Of a DNA stretch of 36,784 nucleotides, positions 1-7,889 are shown piece by piece. The translations under genes were made by a program, and so were the position numbers. This DNA is from Candidatus Onthousia faecipullorum. Lineage in GTDB: Bacteria > Bacillota_I > Bacilli_A > RF39 > UBA660. The stretch lies in contig DVKQ01000075.1 of NCBI GenBank assembly GCA_018715925.1, positions 1 through 36,784 of the forward strand, read 5' to 3'. The stretch's first letter is position 1. Each line of letters starts with the position of its first letter. The notes beneath the pieces were generated by a model. It was not told the origin of the DNA, searched no databases, and saw only the letters and a program-made list of their open reading frames with translations.

Positions 1-402
1 AAGGATTTTAAAATTCACGAAGTGTATCTTGATAATTACAAAGGAATAAGATATAATGGAGACAATAAAGAAGAAGCATATCTATCTTTATTTACTGCAA
101 CTTCTTATGAAGAGTTAAGAGAAATAGCAGGCGATGATAAGGAGGCATTAAAGATTGTGGATGAATTAGAAAGACTAGGACTTGATGACAAATTTGGATT
201 AGCATATGACAATGAATTGATGCAGAAAAAAATGATTAATACCGCTCGTAACTGGGGTTATGATGATGGTAAGGAAGCAGGTGCTAGGGCAAAAGAAATA
301 GAAATTGCTCAAATAATGCTTAAGACAAAAGAACCACTTGAAAAGATTGTGAAATATACAGGCTTAAGTGAAGAAGAGATTAATAATTTAACAGTTGAAT
401 AA
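1..402 (+). CDS. Rpn family nuclease / putative transposase, C-terminal part (5' end outside window)
   Basis: The reading frame is open from base 1 (KDFKIHE, then VYLDNYKGIRY), so this is the 3' part of a longer gene and the GTG at 22 is just an internal valine. The visible 133 residues look like the C-terminal region of Rpn (recombination-promoting nuclease, PD-(D/E)XK transposase-like) proteins: a helical stretch with YLSLFTATSYEELREIA, an acidic DELERLGLDD segment, the RNWGYDDGKEAGARAKE stretch, and a tail with a TGLSEEEI turn. The nuclease core would lie upstream and cannot be seen. Established knowledge: many rpn genes also make a short C-terminal protein (RpnS) from an internal start, which inhibits the full-length toxin. 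An internal ribosome binding site and GTG occur here (separate entry). The family call rests on recall of C-terminal sequence patterns, so it is likely rather than proven. Confidence 0.7.
   Translation, partial: KDFKIHEVYLDNYKGIRYNGDNKEEAYLSLFTATSYEELREIAGDDKEALKIVDELERLGLDDKFGLAYDNELMQKKMINTARNWGYDDGKEAGARAKEIEIAQIMLKTKEPLEKIVKYTGLSEEEINNLTVE
157..402 (+). CDS. Possible internally translated short Rpn C-terminal protein (RpnS-like)
   Basis: Within the rpn frame there is AAGGAGG at 139-145 and, 11 bases later, an in-frame GTG at 157 that would start an 81-residue product beginning MDELERLGLDD. This is exactly the residue at which the stand-alone copy at 433 starts (MNELERLGLDD), which has its own AGGAGG 12 bases before its GTG. 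A strong Shine-Dalgarno inside a coding region at the same spot in both copies is hard to explain by chance alone, although GGAG-containing codons do occur by chance in genes. Known for the family: RpnS antitoxins are made by such gene-within-gene starts. Translation here is inferred. Confidence 0.5.
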   Translation: MDELERLGLDDKFGLAYDNELMQKKMINTARNWGYDDGKEAGARAKEIEIAQIMLKTKEPLEKIVKYTGLSEEEINNLTVE

Positions 403-585
403 CTAAACAGTAATAGGAGGTATTGCAGAAGAGTGAATGAATTAGAAAGACTAGGACTTGATGATAATTTTGGGTTAGCCTATGACAATGAATTGATGCA
501 GAAAAAAATGATTAATACCGCTCGTAACTGGGGTTATGATGATGGTAAGGAAGCAGGTGCTAGGGCAAAAGAAATAGAAATTGCT
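160..585 (+). repeat. Tandem duplication of 150 bp: 160-309 and 436-585
   Basis: Bases 160-309 and 436-585 align without gaps with about five mismatches by eye. All of them are in the first 50 bases, and the remaining ~100 bases are identical. The repeat covers the part of the Rpn C-terminus from the internal GTG to the GARAKEIEIA segment, after which the two copies diverge completely into different tails. The duplication is recent or kept homogeneous by gene conversion. Confidence 0.9.
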
Positions 586-681
586 AAAAATTTCCTTAAA
601 GATTGTATACCTATAGAAGTAGTATCTAGAAATACTGGTTTAAGTGTAGAAGAATTAGAAGAGTTAAAGAAAGAAGCTTAG
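433..681 (+). CDS. Stand-alone C-terminal Rpn paralogue (RpnS-like short protein)
   Basis: This 82-residue ORF starts at GTG 433 with AGGAGG at 415-420 and ends in the loop of a terminator hairpin. Residues 1-51 nearly repeat the last third of the preceding rpn gene, including ELMQKKMINTARNWGYDDG. The tail (NFLKDCIPIEVVSRNTGLS, then VEELEELKKEA) differs in sequence but keeps the same length and TGLS turn. It has no nuclease core. It could be a degraded duplicate. However, the good ribosome binding site, the start at the equivalent of the internal GTG, and the intact frame make a functional small inhibitor of Rpn an attractive reading. The function is inferred. Confidence 0.6.
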   Translation: MNELERLGLDDNFGLAYDNELMQKKMINTARNWGYDDGKEAGARAKEIEIAKNFLKDCIPIEVVSRNTGLSVEELEELKKEA

Positions 682-697
682 TAACTTCTTTCTTTAA
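664..697 (+). terminator. Rho-independent terminator after the Rpn copies
   Basis: A perfect 13-bp stem (664-676 with 685-697, TTAAAGAAAGAAG / CTTCTTTCTTTAA) and an 8-base loop contain the stop codon of the short ORF. The T-tract is interrupted. It separates the rpn unit from addB. Confidence 0.7.
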
Positions 698-718
698 TCC
701 TAAAAATGAGGTGTTGAT

Positions 719-3004
719 ATGAACTTTAAATTTACTGACAATTCTATCTATATTGTTCCTAATAGTTTAAAATTAAAACTATTAGATATCTTATCAAATG
801 ATAGTAAAATATATAATATAACTTTTATTAGTTTAGAAGAGTTAGAAAAACATTATTTCTTTGATATAAAAGAAGATTCCTTACTATATTTATTAGATAA
901 GACTAATGAGAATATAGATGTGTTAAGACTTATGTTAAAGAATCTTTATAAAATAGATATTACTAAAGAATATAAAGAGTCTAAATTAAATAATCTTAAG
1001 AGATTATATTATGACTTAAAAGATAATAATTATTTAGTATTTGATAATGGTTATAAAGAGTATTTATTGACTAAAAATATCTATATTTTAGGTTATAGTA
1101 TGTTAGAACCTTATGAGAAAGAGATGCTAGATAGTATTAACACTAACTATTTAGATATTAGTGGTAATTTATCTATAGATACTGTTTATACATATCACTC
1201 TATGAAAGATGAGATAATTAGTACGGCTTTAAAGATAAGAGAACTTAATAGTAAATGTGTTAGTTATAATAAAATCTTTTTAGCAGGTATAGATAATAGT
1301 TATAACTATTTACTTAAAACTTTTTTTTCTATGTTTGATATACCACTATATCTTAAATCTACTAATAAATTAACCTCTTTAATAAGCGTTAAAGAGTATT
1401 TAAAAGATAAAGATATTAGTCATATTAAAGATATTAATTTAAAGAGTAAGATAATAAAGATAGAAAGTGATTTAAGTTATGCTAAGAATAGTAAGTATTA
1501 TGATATTTTATTAAAAGATAAACTAGATAATACTACAATAGACAGTATAGAGTTAGTGGAGTCTGTTAAAGTCTTAAATGAAGCATTGGATGTTCCTTAT
1601 TTAGTTAGTGATGATGAATACTTGTTTGTCCTTGGTTTTAATCAGAATTATTTACCTAAAATATATAAAGATGAAGAGTACTTAAGTGATAATTTAAAGA
1701 ATAAATGTAATTTAAATACATCTTTTATTAAGAATAAACTAAGTAAGGAAAATCTAGTTAAAGTCTTAGGGACTATTAAAAATCTAACTATTTCTTATAA
1801 ATTAACATCATTAACTGGAGAGTATGCTAAGTCTAGTTTGTTAAATGAACTTAATTTAAAAGAAGTAGATAGTTTTAATTATAATTATAACTATAGTAGG
1901 GACTTTAATAGTTATAGAGTTAGTAGTGTTTTAGATAATTATTATAAATACCATGAAAAAGATAATGATTTTGACTTTTTAACTACTAATATAGATACGA
2001 GTAAATATACTAGTTTTGATCATAAATTTAAAGGTATTAATAGAGAGGTTACTCCGTATAGTCTATCTTACTCTAGTATAGATGATCTTGCTAAGTGCCC
2101 TTTTAAATACTATTTAAAATATATTTTAAAACTAGATAGTTTTGATGAGAACTTTAATACTAAGATAGGCAATATCTTTCATAGCATCCTAAAAGATAGT
2201 TATAGTAATAACTTTTCTTTTGAAGAGTCTCTTAATAAAGCTTTAAAAGATAATCCTTTAGATAAGAGAGAAAGTATTTTATTTAAAAGATTAGAAACTG
2301 AATTACAAGAAATAGTTAATTATAATAAGCAAGTTGAAAAAAGAAGTTTTTTAACTGAATTTTATGGAGAGAAAAGGTTAGAGATACCATTAAGTGAACA
2401 TGCTACTTTGAAAGGTTTTATTGATAAAATATTATTTAAAACATTCCATGATAAGACTTATTATGCAGTTTTTGATTATAAGACAGGTAATGCAACCTTA
2501 AACTTAGATTACTTAGAAGATGGTTTATACTTACAATTACCTTTATATATTTACTTAATAAATAAGAGTAATCTATTTGATAACCCTTCCTTTGTTGGGT
2601 TCTTCTATCAGTATTTATTGCAAAACTATAAAGATAGTGAAGAACAAATAAAAAATTTAAAACTAGTAGGATATACAACAGATGATAAAGTAATACTTTC
2701 ATATTTAGATGAAGACTATGAAAATAATTCTTTTGTTAAGGGTTTAAGTGTAAAAAAAGATGGAGAATTATCTAGTAGAAGCAAAGTATTATCAGATAGT
2801 GAGTTAGAAGATATAATGAACTCTATTAATAAAGCCTTAGAAAAATCCCTTAAAATAATAGATAATAATGCCTTTGATATTGCCCCTAAAATAATTAATA
2901 ATAAAAATATTTCTTGTGAGTTTTGCCCATTTAAAGAAGTATGTTTTGTAAGTGCAAGTGATTATATCTATCTTACTAAGAAAGAAGGTGATGATAATGC
3001 CTAA
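719..3004 (+). CDS. addB: ATP-dependent helicase/nuclease AddB (RexB-like, short form)
   Basis: This is the AddB subunit of the AddAB double-strand-break end-resection enzyme, acting with AddA on DNA ends. The C-terminal RecB-type nuclease domain is clear: PYSLSYSSIDDLAKCPFKYY with IGNIFHSIL (about residues 445-495), then a DYKTG motif (about residue 590) and LQLPLYIYLI. The iron-sulfur cluster cysteines of the family are present as Cys460 and the C-terminal set Cys733, Cys736 and Cys742 (CEFCPFKEVC). At 761 residues it is much shorter than the ~1150 of Bacillus AddB. The N-terminus shows no Walker A motif where AddB normally has GxxGxGKS (here IYIVPNSLKLK), so, as in RexB, it is probably not an active ATPase. 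GAGGTG at 709-714 precedes ATG 719. It overlaps addA by 8 bp, which implies translational coupling. Confidence 0.88.
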   Translation: MNFKFTDNSIYIVPNSLKLKLLDILSNDSKIYNITFISLEELEKHYFFDIKEDSLLYLLDKTNENIDVLRLMLKNLYKIDITKEYKESKLNNLKRLYYDLKDNNYLVFDNGYKEYLLTKNIYILGYSMLEPYEKEMLDSINTNYLDISGNLSIDTVYTYHSMKDEIISTALKIRELNSKCVSYNKIFLAGIDNSYNYLLKTFFSMFDIPLYLKSTNKLTSLISVKEYLKDKDISHIKDINLKSKIIKIESDLSYAKNSKYYDILLKDKLDNTTIDSIELVESVKVLNEALDVPYLVSDDEYLFVLGFNQNYLPKIYKDEEYLSDNLKNKCNLNTSFIKNKLSKENLVKVLGTIKNLTISYKLTSLTGEYAKSSLLNELNLKEVDSFNYNYNYSRDFNSYRVSSVLDNYYKYHEKDNDFDFLTTNIDTSKYTSFDHKFKGINREVTPYSLSYSSIDDLAKCPFKYYLKYILKLDSFDENFNTKIGNIFHSILKDSYSNNFSFEESLNKALKDNPLDKRESILFKRLETELQEIVNYNKQVEKRSFLTEFYGEKRLEIPLSEHATLKGFIDKILFKTFHDKTYYAVFDYKTGNATLNLDYLEDGLYLQLPLYIYLINKSNLFDNPSFVGFFYQYLLQNYKDSEEQIKNLKLVGYTTDDKVILSYLDEDYENNSFVKGLSVKKDGELSSRSKVLSDSELEDIMNSINKALEKSLKIIDNNAFDIAPKIINNKNISCEFCPFKEVCFVSASDYIYLTKKEGDDNA

Positions 3005-6000
3005 ATTTACTGAAGATCAACAGAAAGCGATAGATTTAGAAGGTTCTAACATTTTAGTAAGTGCAGGAGCAGGGAGTGGTAAGACTGCTGTTTTAACAGA
3101 GCGAGTCTTAAGAAAAATAAAAGAAGGGACACATATAAATGAACTCTTAATACTAACTTTTACTAATAAAGCAGCCCTTGAAATGAAAGAGCGAGTTAGG
3201 AAAAAACTTAAAGAAAATGAACTAATAGAAGAGCTAGATTTACTTGATAGTAGTTATATTACAACCTTTGATGCTTATTCTCTTGCCTTAGTTAAAAAAT
3301 ATGCTGATACTATTCATTTATCAAGTAATATAATAATCGCTGAATCTAGTATTTTAGATCTTGCTAAAAAAGAGATACTTGATGAAATATTTTTAGATTA
3401 TTATGAGAGATGTCCTAACGACTTTCTTAATTTAATTACTAAATTTTGTCTTAAAGATGATAAAACTATTAAGAAAAGAATAGTAGAACTTGATAGTACC
3501 CTAGACTTAAAACTAAATAAGGATGAGTTTATTGATACTTATATCACTAAATATTATAGTGATGAACTAATAGATAAATATATTAAAGAATATTTAGAGC
3601 TTTTAAGTAAGAAAAAAGAGAATATTATAGACCTTTATAATGAAGTTAGATCTCTTACATCTAGTAAGTATTTAGAACAGTTAGAAGAGATGTTTTTACC
3701 TTTTATAAATGCAAGTAGTTATGAAGAGTTAAGAAGAACAATCTTTACATCTTTACCTAGAGCAAGGACAGGTGTAGATAGTGATTCTAAAGAGATAAGA
3801 GATAATTTAATAGCATTACTAAAAGAATTTAAAGAGCTAGTTATATATGAGAGTGTTGATGATATAAAAAATAGTATAGTTAAGACTAAAGAATATATCT
3901 CTATAATACTAGAACTAGTTAAAGAGCTAGATAAAAGATTTACTTTATATAAGAAAGAGAATAACTACTATACTTTTATGGATATAGAGAAACTTGCTAT
4001 TAGCCTAGTTCGTGATAATTTAGAGATTAGAGAAGAAGTAGGTAACTCTTTTAAAGAAATATTAATAGATGAATATCAAGATACAAATGATATTCAAGAA
4101 ACCTTTATTAGTTATATCTCTCATGATAATGTTTATATGGTAGGAGATATTAAACAGTCAATTTACCGTTTTCGTAATGCTAATCCTTCTATTTTTAAAG
4201 ATAAATATGATAACTATAAAAAAGAAGTTGGGGGACTAGTAATAGATCTTGCTAAAAACTTTAGAAGTAGAAGAGAAGTCTTAGACGATATAAATCTTTT
4301 CTTTTCTCACATCATGGATGATTATTTAGGTGAAGCAGACTATAATAATGGTCATGCCATGGTTTTTGGTAATATGACTTATGAAGGTAGTGCCAAAACA
4401 ACTAATAATAACTACTTAGAGATTTATACTTATGATACTAAAGATAAGGAGTATAATAAACTAGAAAAAGAAGCTTTTATTATTGCAAATGATATTAAAG
4501 AAAAAGTTAATAGTAAGTACTTAGTCTATGATAAAGATTTAGATATCTTAAGAGAAATAGAGTATCGTGACTTTGTTATTCTTTTAGATAGAGCGACTGA
4601 TTTTACTACTTATAAACAAGTATTTGAGTATTTAGGACTACCTATTACTTTATATGAAGATGAGAAGACTAGTGGTAGTACTGATTTATATTTATTAAAA
4701 AACTTCTTTATTATGGCTAAATCTATTATTACTAATACTTTTGATACTAAGTTTCGTCTTGCTTTTACCTCTATTTCTCGTAGTTTTCTCTTCTCTTATA
4801 CAGATGATGAAATCTATCAGTGCCTAATTAATAATACTTATAAAGAGACTAGTGTTTTTAAATTATTTAAAGAAATATTAGAAAATGCAGACATATTAAC
4901 ACCTGCTAGTTTTTTAGAATTAATATTAAATAAATTAAACTATATAGATAAGCTTACTTTAATAGGCAATGTTGATATTAATATGAGTAGGATGGAATAC
5001 TTCTATAATCTAATTACAAACCTTGAAAATAGTAATTTTACTATTCTTGACGTTAGTGATTATTTAGAGAAAATTAACGATGAGAAATTAGAGATAAAGC
5101 TTGCTATTAGTAAAGAGGATAGTAATAGTGTTAAGATTATGACTATTCATAAATCTAAAGGATTAGAATATCCTATCTGTTATTTTGCAGGATTTTATAA
5201 AGACTTTAATAAAGATGAATATAAGAGTAATGTCTTATTCGATGAAGATTATGGCATAATTATAGATGAAGTTGATACTAATAATAAATTAATTACTAAA
5301 ACTCTTTCCTTAGAGAAGTTAAAACAAAAAGATATTAGTGAAAAGATTAGACTTTTATACGTAGCATTAACTAGAGCAAGAGAGAAAATGATAATAGTTA
5401 TGCCTAATATAGAAAATGATAAAGAAATAGGCGATATCGTTAATACTTATGATAGACTTAATTATACTAACTTTGCTAAGATGGTTATTAGCGTAGCATC
5501 TTTATTTAAAGATAAGACTAAAGAGATAACTGATATTAAAGATATTTCTAAAGCTTATTTAGAGGTTAAAAAGGTAGATTCTAAAATAGATAATAATATT
5601 AAAGAATTAGAGATTATTCCATCTATTTATGATAATAGTGTTTTAGAGAAAGAAACATATCATAAAGAAAGTGATGATGCTAAAACAGAAGAAGAGTTGA
5701 AACTTTTAGAAGTAGGAAGAATTGTTCATACTTTATTTGAAAGAATTGACTTTATTAATAATAAGTTACCTTATATAGAAGATAACTATTATAAAGAAAA
5801 ACTTACTAACTTTCTTAATAGTAGCTTTATCTCTAAATATAAAGACTATAAAAAATATCAAGAATATGAATTTATTTGGGGGAATAGTAATAAAACTTAT
5901 CATGGCAAAATAGACTTATTATTAGTAGGGGATAGTGAAGCGATAATTATCGATTACAAACTAAAAAATACTAAAGATAAAGCTTATATAGACCAACTTA

Positions 6001-6092
6001 ATGGTTATAAAGAAGTAATTAGTAATAAGTTAAATCTACCTACAAGTTGTTATTTATATTCAATAATTGATGAAATTTTCGAGAAAATTTGA
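2997..6092 (+). CDS. addA: ATP-dependent helicase/nuclease AddA (UvrD/RecB superfamily 1)
   Basis: AddA is the helicase-nuclease motor of AddAB. All superfamily 1 helicase motifs are visible: Walker A AGAGSGKT (residues 23-30), ILTFTNKAA (Ia), LIDEYQDTND (II), VGDIKQSIYRFRNANP (III), KNFRSR (IV), MTIHKSKGLEYPI (V) and RLLYVALTRARE (VI). The C-terminal RecB-like nuclease has GRIVHTLFERI, a GKIDLL segment, IIIDYKLKN, and DQLNGYKEVI. The length of 1031 residues is below the ~1230 of B. subtilis AddA. ATG 2997 was chosen because GAAGG at 2984-2988 sits 8 bases before it. In-frame starts upstream (2952, 2991) lack usable spacing. The gene ends TGA, showing TGA is a stop in this organism. Confidence 0.95.
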   Translation: MPKFTEDQQKAIDLEGSNILVSAGAGSGKTAVLTERVLRKIKEGTHINELLILTFTNKAALEMKERVRKKLKENELIEELDLLDSSYITTFDAYSLALVKKYADTIHLSSNIIIAESSILDLAKKEILDEIFLDYYERCPNDFLNLITKFCLKDDKTIKKRIVELDSTLDLKLNKDEFIDTYITKYYSDELIDKYIKEYLELLSKKKENIIDLYNEVRSLTSSKYLEQLEEMFLPFINASSYEELRRTIFTSLPRARTGVDSDSKEIRDNLIALLKEFKELVIYESVDDIKNSIVKTKEYISIILELVKELDKRFTLYKKENNYYTFMDIEKLAISLVRDNLEIREEVGNSFKEILIDEYQDTNDIQETFISYISHDNVYMVGDIKQSIYRFRNANPSIFKDKYDNYKKEVGGLVIDLAKNFRSRREVLDDINLFFSHIMDDYLGEADYNNGHAMVFGNMTYEGSAKTTNNNYLEIYTYDTKDKEYNKLEKEAFIIANDIKEKVNSKYLVYDKDLDILREIEYRDFVILLDRATDFTTYKQVFEYLGLPITLYEDEKTSGSTDLYLLKNFFIMAKSIITNTFDTKFRLAFTSISRSFLFSYTDDEIYQCLINNTYKETSVFKLFKEILENADILTPASFLELILNKLNYIDKLTLIGNVDINMSRMEYFYNLITNLENSNFTILDVSDYLEKINDEKLEIKLAISKEDSNSVKIMTIHKSKGLEYPICYFAGFYKDFNKDEYKSNVLFDEDYGIIIDEVDTNNKLITKTLSLEKLKQKDISEKIRLLYVALTRAREKMIIVMPNIENDKEIGDIVNTYDRLNYTNFAKMVISVASLFKDKTKEITDIKDISKAYLEVKKVDSKIDNNIKELEIIPSIYDNSVLEKETYHKESDDAKTEEELKLLEVGRIVHTLFERIDFINNKLPYIEDNYYKEKLTNFLNSSFISKYKDYKKYQEYEFIWGNSNKTYHGKIDLLLVGDSEAIIIDYKLKNTKDKAYIDQLNGYKEVISNKLNLPTSCYLYSIIDEIFEKI

Positions 6093-6117
6093 CAAAAAGC
6101 TAATTTTGTAGTATAAT
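6089..6117 (+). promoter_or_regulatory. Sigma-A promoter for the 6165 gene
   Basis: Consensus TTGACA (6089-6094), 17-bp spacer and consensus TATAAT (6112-6117). The -35 box overlaps the addA stop codon, so the next gene starts its own transcript. Confidence 0.88.
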
Positions 6118-6164
6118 ACAAGCAACTTCAAGATATGGGGGTTTTAATAAAGGGGGTTATACAT

Positions 6165-6584
6165 ATGGAGAAGTCATTTATATTTGAATATTTAGATGAG
6201 AATGATTTTAGAAAAAGAGAACGTTCTGTAAGAAAATATAATATGTTAGCTTATAAAAAATTAACATTTGAATATTATCCAGAATTAAGAAAAGGTCATT
6301 TTTTAGGTGAAAAGGTTAGTGAAGATACTAAAAACTGTACTATGAACTATGAACTTAAATTACCAACAGATGAGTTATTTGCCAAAGTTCATGGAGAGAT
6401 TAGAGTTCATTATACAGTATATCCTGATAAACATGTTATTCTACTTACTAATATTACTCCAGAAGGTATTTTAAATGAAGGCCATATGGCTGAGTTATCT
6501 ACTTATAAAGGAGTAATGATATCTAAATCTCACCCTGAAAAAGATATGTTTAAAATCAACTTATTAAATATGCTAAATAAATAG
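6165..6584 (+). CDS. Hypothetical protein, 139 aa
   Basis: I do not recognise this protein. It is soluble, basic and rich in Tyr/His, with no signal peptide or membrane segment. Secondary structure looks mainly beta in the middle (LFAKVHGEIRVHYTVY, then HVILLTNITPEG), which suggests a small alpha+beta fold. ATG 6165 is preferred to the ATG at 6135 because AAGGGGG at 6149-6155 is correctly placed for it. The gene is a single transcription unit: a consensus promoter lies just upstream (6089-6117) and a hairpin terminator overlaps its stop codon, so it is probably expressed constitutively. Confidence 0.8.
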   Translation: MEKSFIFEYLDENDFRKRERSVRKYNMLAYKKLTFEYYPELRKGHFLGEKVSEDTKNCTMNYELKLPTDELFAKVHGEIRVHYTVYPDKHVILLTNITPEGILNEGHMAELSTYKGVMISKSHPEKDMFKINLLNMLNK

Positions 6585-6610
6585 TCATAAAATTATGGCT
6601 ATTTTTCTTT
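6580..6610 (+). terminator. Terminator after the 6165 gene
   Basis: A 10-bp stem AATAGTCATA / TATGGCTATT with one G-T pair and loop AAAT is followed by TTTTCTTTTC. Confidence 0.8.
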
Positions 6611-6667
6611 TCTAAAAAAGAATATTTTGATATGATAATAGTGTAAGGTAAGAATAGGAGTAAGAGT

Positions 6668-7549
6668 ATGGGTAATTCAATAAAGAATGTTTCACAAGGA
6701 TCAACAAAGATTTCTAATAAAAATGAAATTAATATTACACAAATGAAAGCGACAGAGTTTAAAACTGGTTCTAAAAATGGTAAGATTGATTTAACTTTAC
6801 CTACTAATGTTGATAATGTAGAAGTAGAGAAAGTTAATTTTGTAGATGATTTTCTTGATTTTGTTGGTAGTAGTAAATTAAGTAAAGATACTGGTTTATC
6901 TTGTTTTACAATGAATGATTTTGATTTTGTTGAAAAAAGCGATATAAAAGACGTTGAAAAAAGAGGACCAAAAGGAGAGAATATTTTAGTTACTTTAAAA
7001 AATGGTGATTCCTACTTTTTTGTAGAAGATAATGGTATGATGGAGTTATATGAAGTTACTGATAAAAATGGTTCTACTATGTCTTTTCCAGATGGTTTTT
7101 CCAAGTTTAGTAGTATGTTTAGAAGTTATAGTTTAGGTGGTGATGCTTCACCTATTGATTCTATGAATATTACTGATAATTATTTTTATGTAGACTCTTT
7201 GGGAACTGAGTATATCTTTGATACAGATACTGGTAAAATAAATTCAATTGATACAGGCGATAAGTATTTCACAGCAGCTGATATTAATAATTATATGGAA
7301 GACTTTTGTAATAAATTAGCATCTTATTGTAATGAAGGAGAAGATTTTGCTAAATATATTATGGATAGATATAACTTAACAACAGATAATTTAACTTATA
7401 TTAAAGCTAATAGGGGACAATTAATTCTTAATTTTAATGGAGTCAGTGTTAGTACGATAACATCAGGCTCAATTACTAGTTATACAATTTCTGATAGTTC
7501 AGGTTTTGATATTATTCCAGTTCCTGAAGGCGAAAATCTTACACTTTAA
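6668..7549 (+). CDS. Hypothetical protein, 293 aa
   Basis: I do not recognise this protein. The first ~50 residues are Ser/Asn/Lys-rich and look disordered (SIKNVSQGSTKISNKNEINI). The rest is rich in short beta strands and turns with several repeats of a Y/F-x-D/V plus G pattern (GDSYFFVEDNG, NYFYVDSLGTEYIFDTDTG). A short helical insert lies near residues 205-235 (INNYMEDFCNKLASYCNEGE). There is no signal peptide or membrane segment, so a secretion route is not visible. ATAGGAG at about 6654-6660 precedes ATG 6668. A possible weak promoter (TATGATAAT near 6634) lies just after the preceding terminator. It stands alone between a terminator and the tRNA promoter. Confidence 0.75.
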   Translation: MGNSIKNVSQGSTKISNKNEINITQMKATEFKTGSKNGKIDLTLPTNVDNVEVEKVNFVDDFLDFVGSSKLSKDTGLSCFTMNDFDFVEKSDIKDVEKRGPKGENILVTLKNGDSYFFVEDNGMMELYEVTDKNGSTMSFPDGFSKFSSMFRSYSLGGDASPIDSMNITDNYFYVDSLGTEYIFDTDTGKINSIDTGDKYFTAADINNYMEDFCNKLASYCNEGEDFAKYIMDRYNLTTDNLTYIKANRGQLILNFNGVSVSTITSGSITSYTISDSSGFDIIPVPEGENLTL

Positions 7550-7580
7550 ACAATTTCTTTAATAATTATTACAAAAAATC

Positions 7581-7609
7581 TTGCACAACATAAAAAAATA
7601 TGCTACTAT
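7581..7609 (+). promoter_or_regulatory. Promoter of the tRNA-Ile2/tRNA-Leu unit
   Basis: TTGCAC (7581-7586), 17-bp spacer, TACTAT (7604-7609). Start of transcription would fall about 15 bases before the first tRNA. Confidence 0.75.
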
Positions 7610-7629
7610 TAAATAGCAGTAGCAATTAT

Positions 7630-7706
7630 GGACCCTTAGCTCAGTTGGTTAGAGCATCCGGCTCATAACCGGACGGTCGATGGTTCGAGTCCATCAGGGT
7701 CCACCA
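7630..7706 (+). tRNA. tRNA-Ile2 (anticodon CAU, lysidine-modified type)
   Basis: Full cloverleaf with encoded CCA: acceptor GGACCCT / AGGGTCC, D-arm TAGCTCAGTTGGTTAGA, anticodon stem CCGG/CCGG with loop CTCATAA (anticodon CAU), T-loop TTCGAGT. The CAU anticodon is shared by tRNA-Met and tRNA-Ile2. The GGACC acceptor with the GGCUCAUAACC anticodon arm matches remembered Bacillus and Mycoplasma tRNA-Ile2. A separate elongator tRNA-Met is present at 28736-28812. AUA decoding would require TilS. Confidence 0.88.
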
Positions 7707-7714
7707 TTTATCTT

Positions 7715-7798
7715 GCGGGTATGGCGGAATTGGCAGACGCGCTAGACTTAGGATCTAGTGTCAAAGACGTGCAGGTTCAACTCCTGTTACCCGCACCA
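7715..7798 (+). tRNA. tRNA-Leu (anticodon UAG)
   Basis: Class II tRNA with a variable arm. Acceptor GCGGGTA / TACCCGC, D-arm GGCGGAATTGGCAGACGC, anticodon stem CTAGA/TCTAG with loop CTTAGGA (anticodon TAG), T-arm CAGGTTCAACTCCTG, and encoded CCA. It lies 8 bases after tRNA-Ile2 in the same transcript. Confidence 0.95.
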
Positions 7799-7808
7799 AA
7801 TTGCATGT

Positions 7809-7834
7809 AACCCTTATTTTATGAGGGTTTTTAT
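7809..7834 (+). terminator. Terminator of the tRNA unit
   Basis: Stem AACCCTTA / TATGAGGGTT-type pairing (8 bp with one G-T) followed by TTTTTATT. Confidence 0.85.
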
Positions 7835-7859
7835 TATGTTTTAAAAAAAAGTAAAGATA

Positions 7860-7868
7860 TGGTATAAT
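7860..7868 (+). promoter_or_regulatory. Extended -10 promoter of the 7890 gene
   Basis: TGGTATAAT (TGnTATAAT) lies 22 bases before the ATG. The -35 region (TTTAAA at 7840-7845) is weak, as expected for extended -10 promoters. Confidence 0.7.
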
Positions 7869-7889
7869 GTACTTACTGGAGGTATTGTT

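Noticed and set aside
6135-6164. N-terminal extension of the 6165 gene
   Set aside because: The Shine-Dalgarno lies inside this extension and fits ATG 6165. The upstream ATG would fall too close to the promoter start site and has no site of its own.
7630-7706. Reading this CAU tRNA as elongator tRNA-Met
   Set aside because: The acceptor stem and anticodon arm match tRNA-Ile2, and a clear tRNA-Met exists at 28736-28812.
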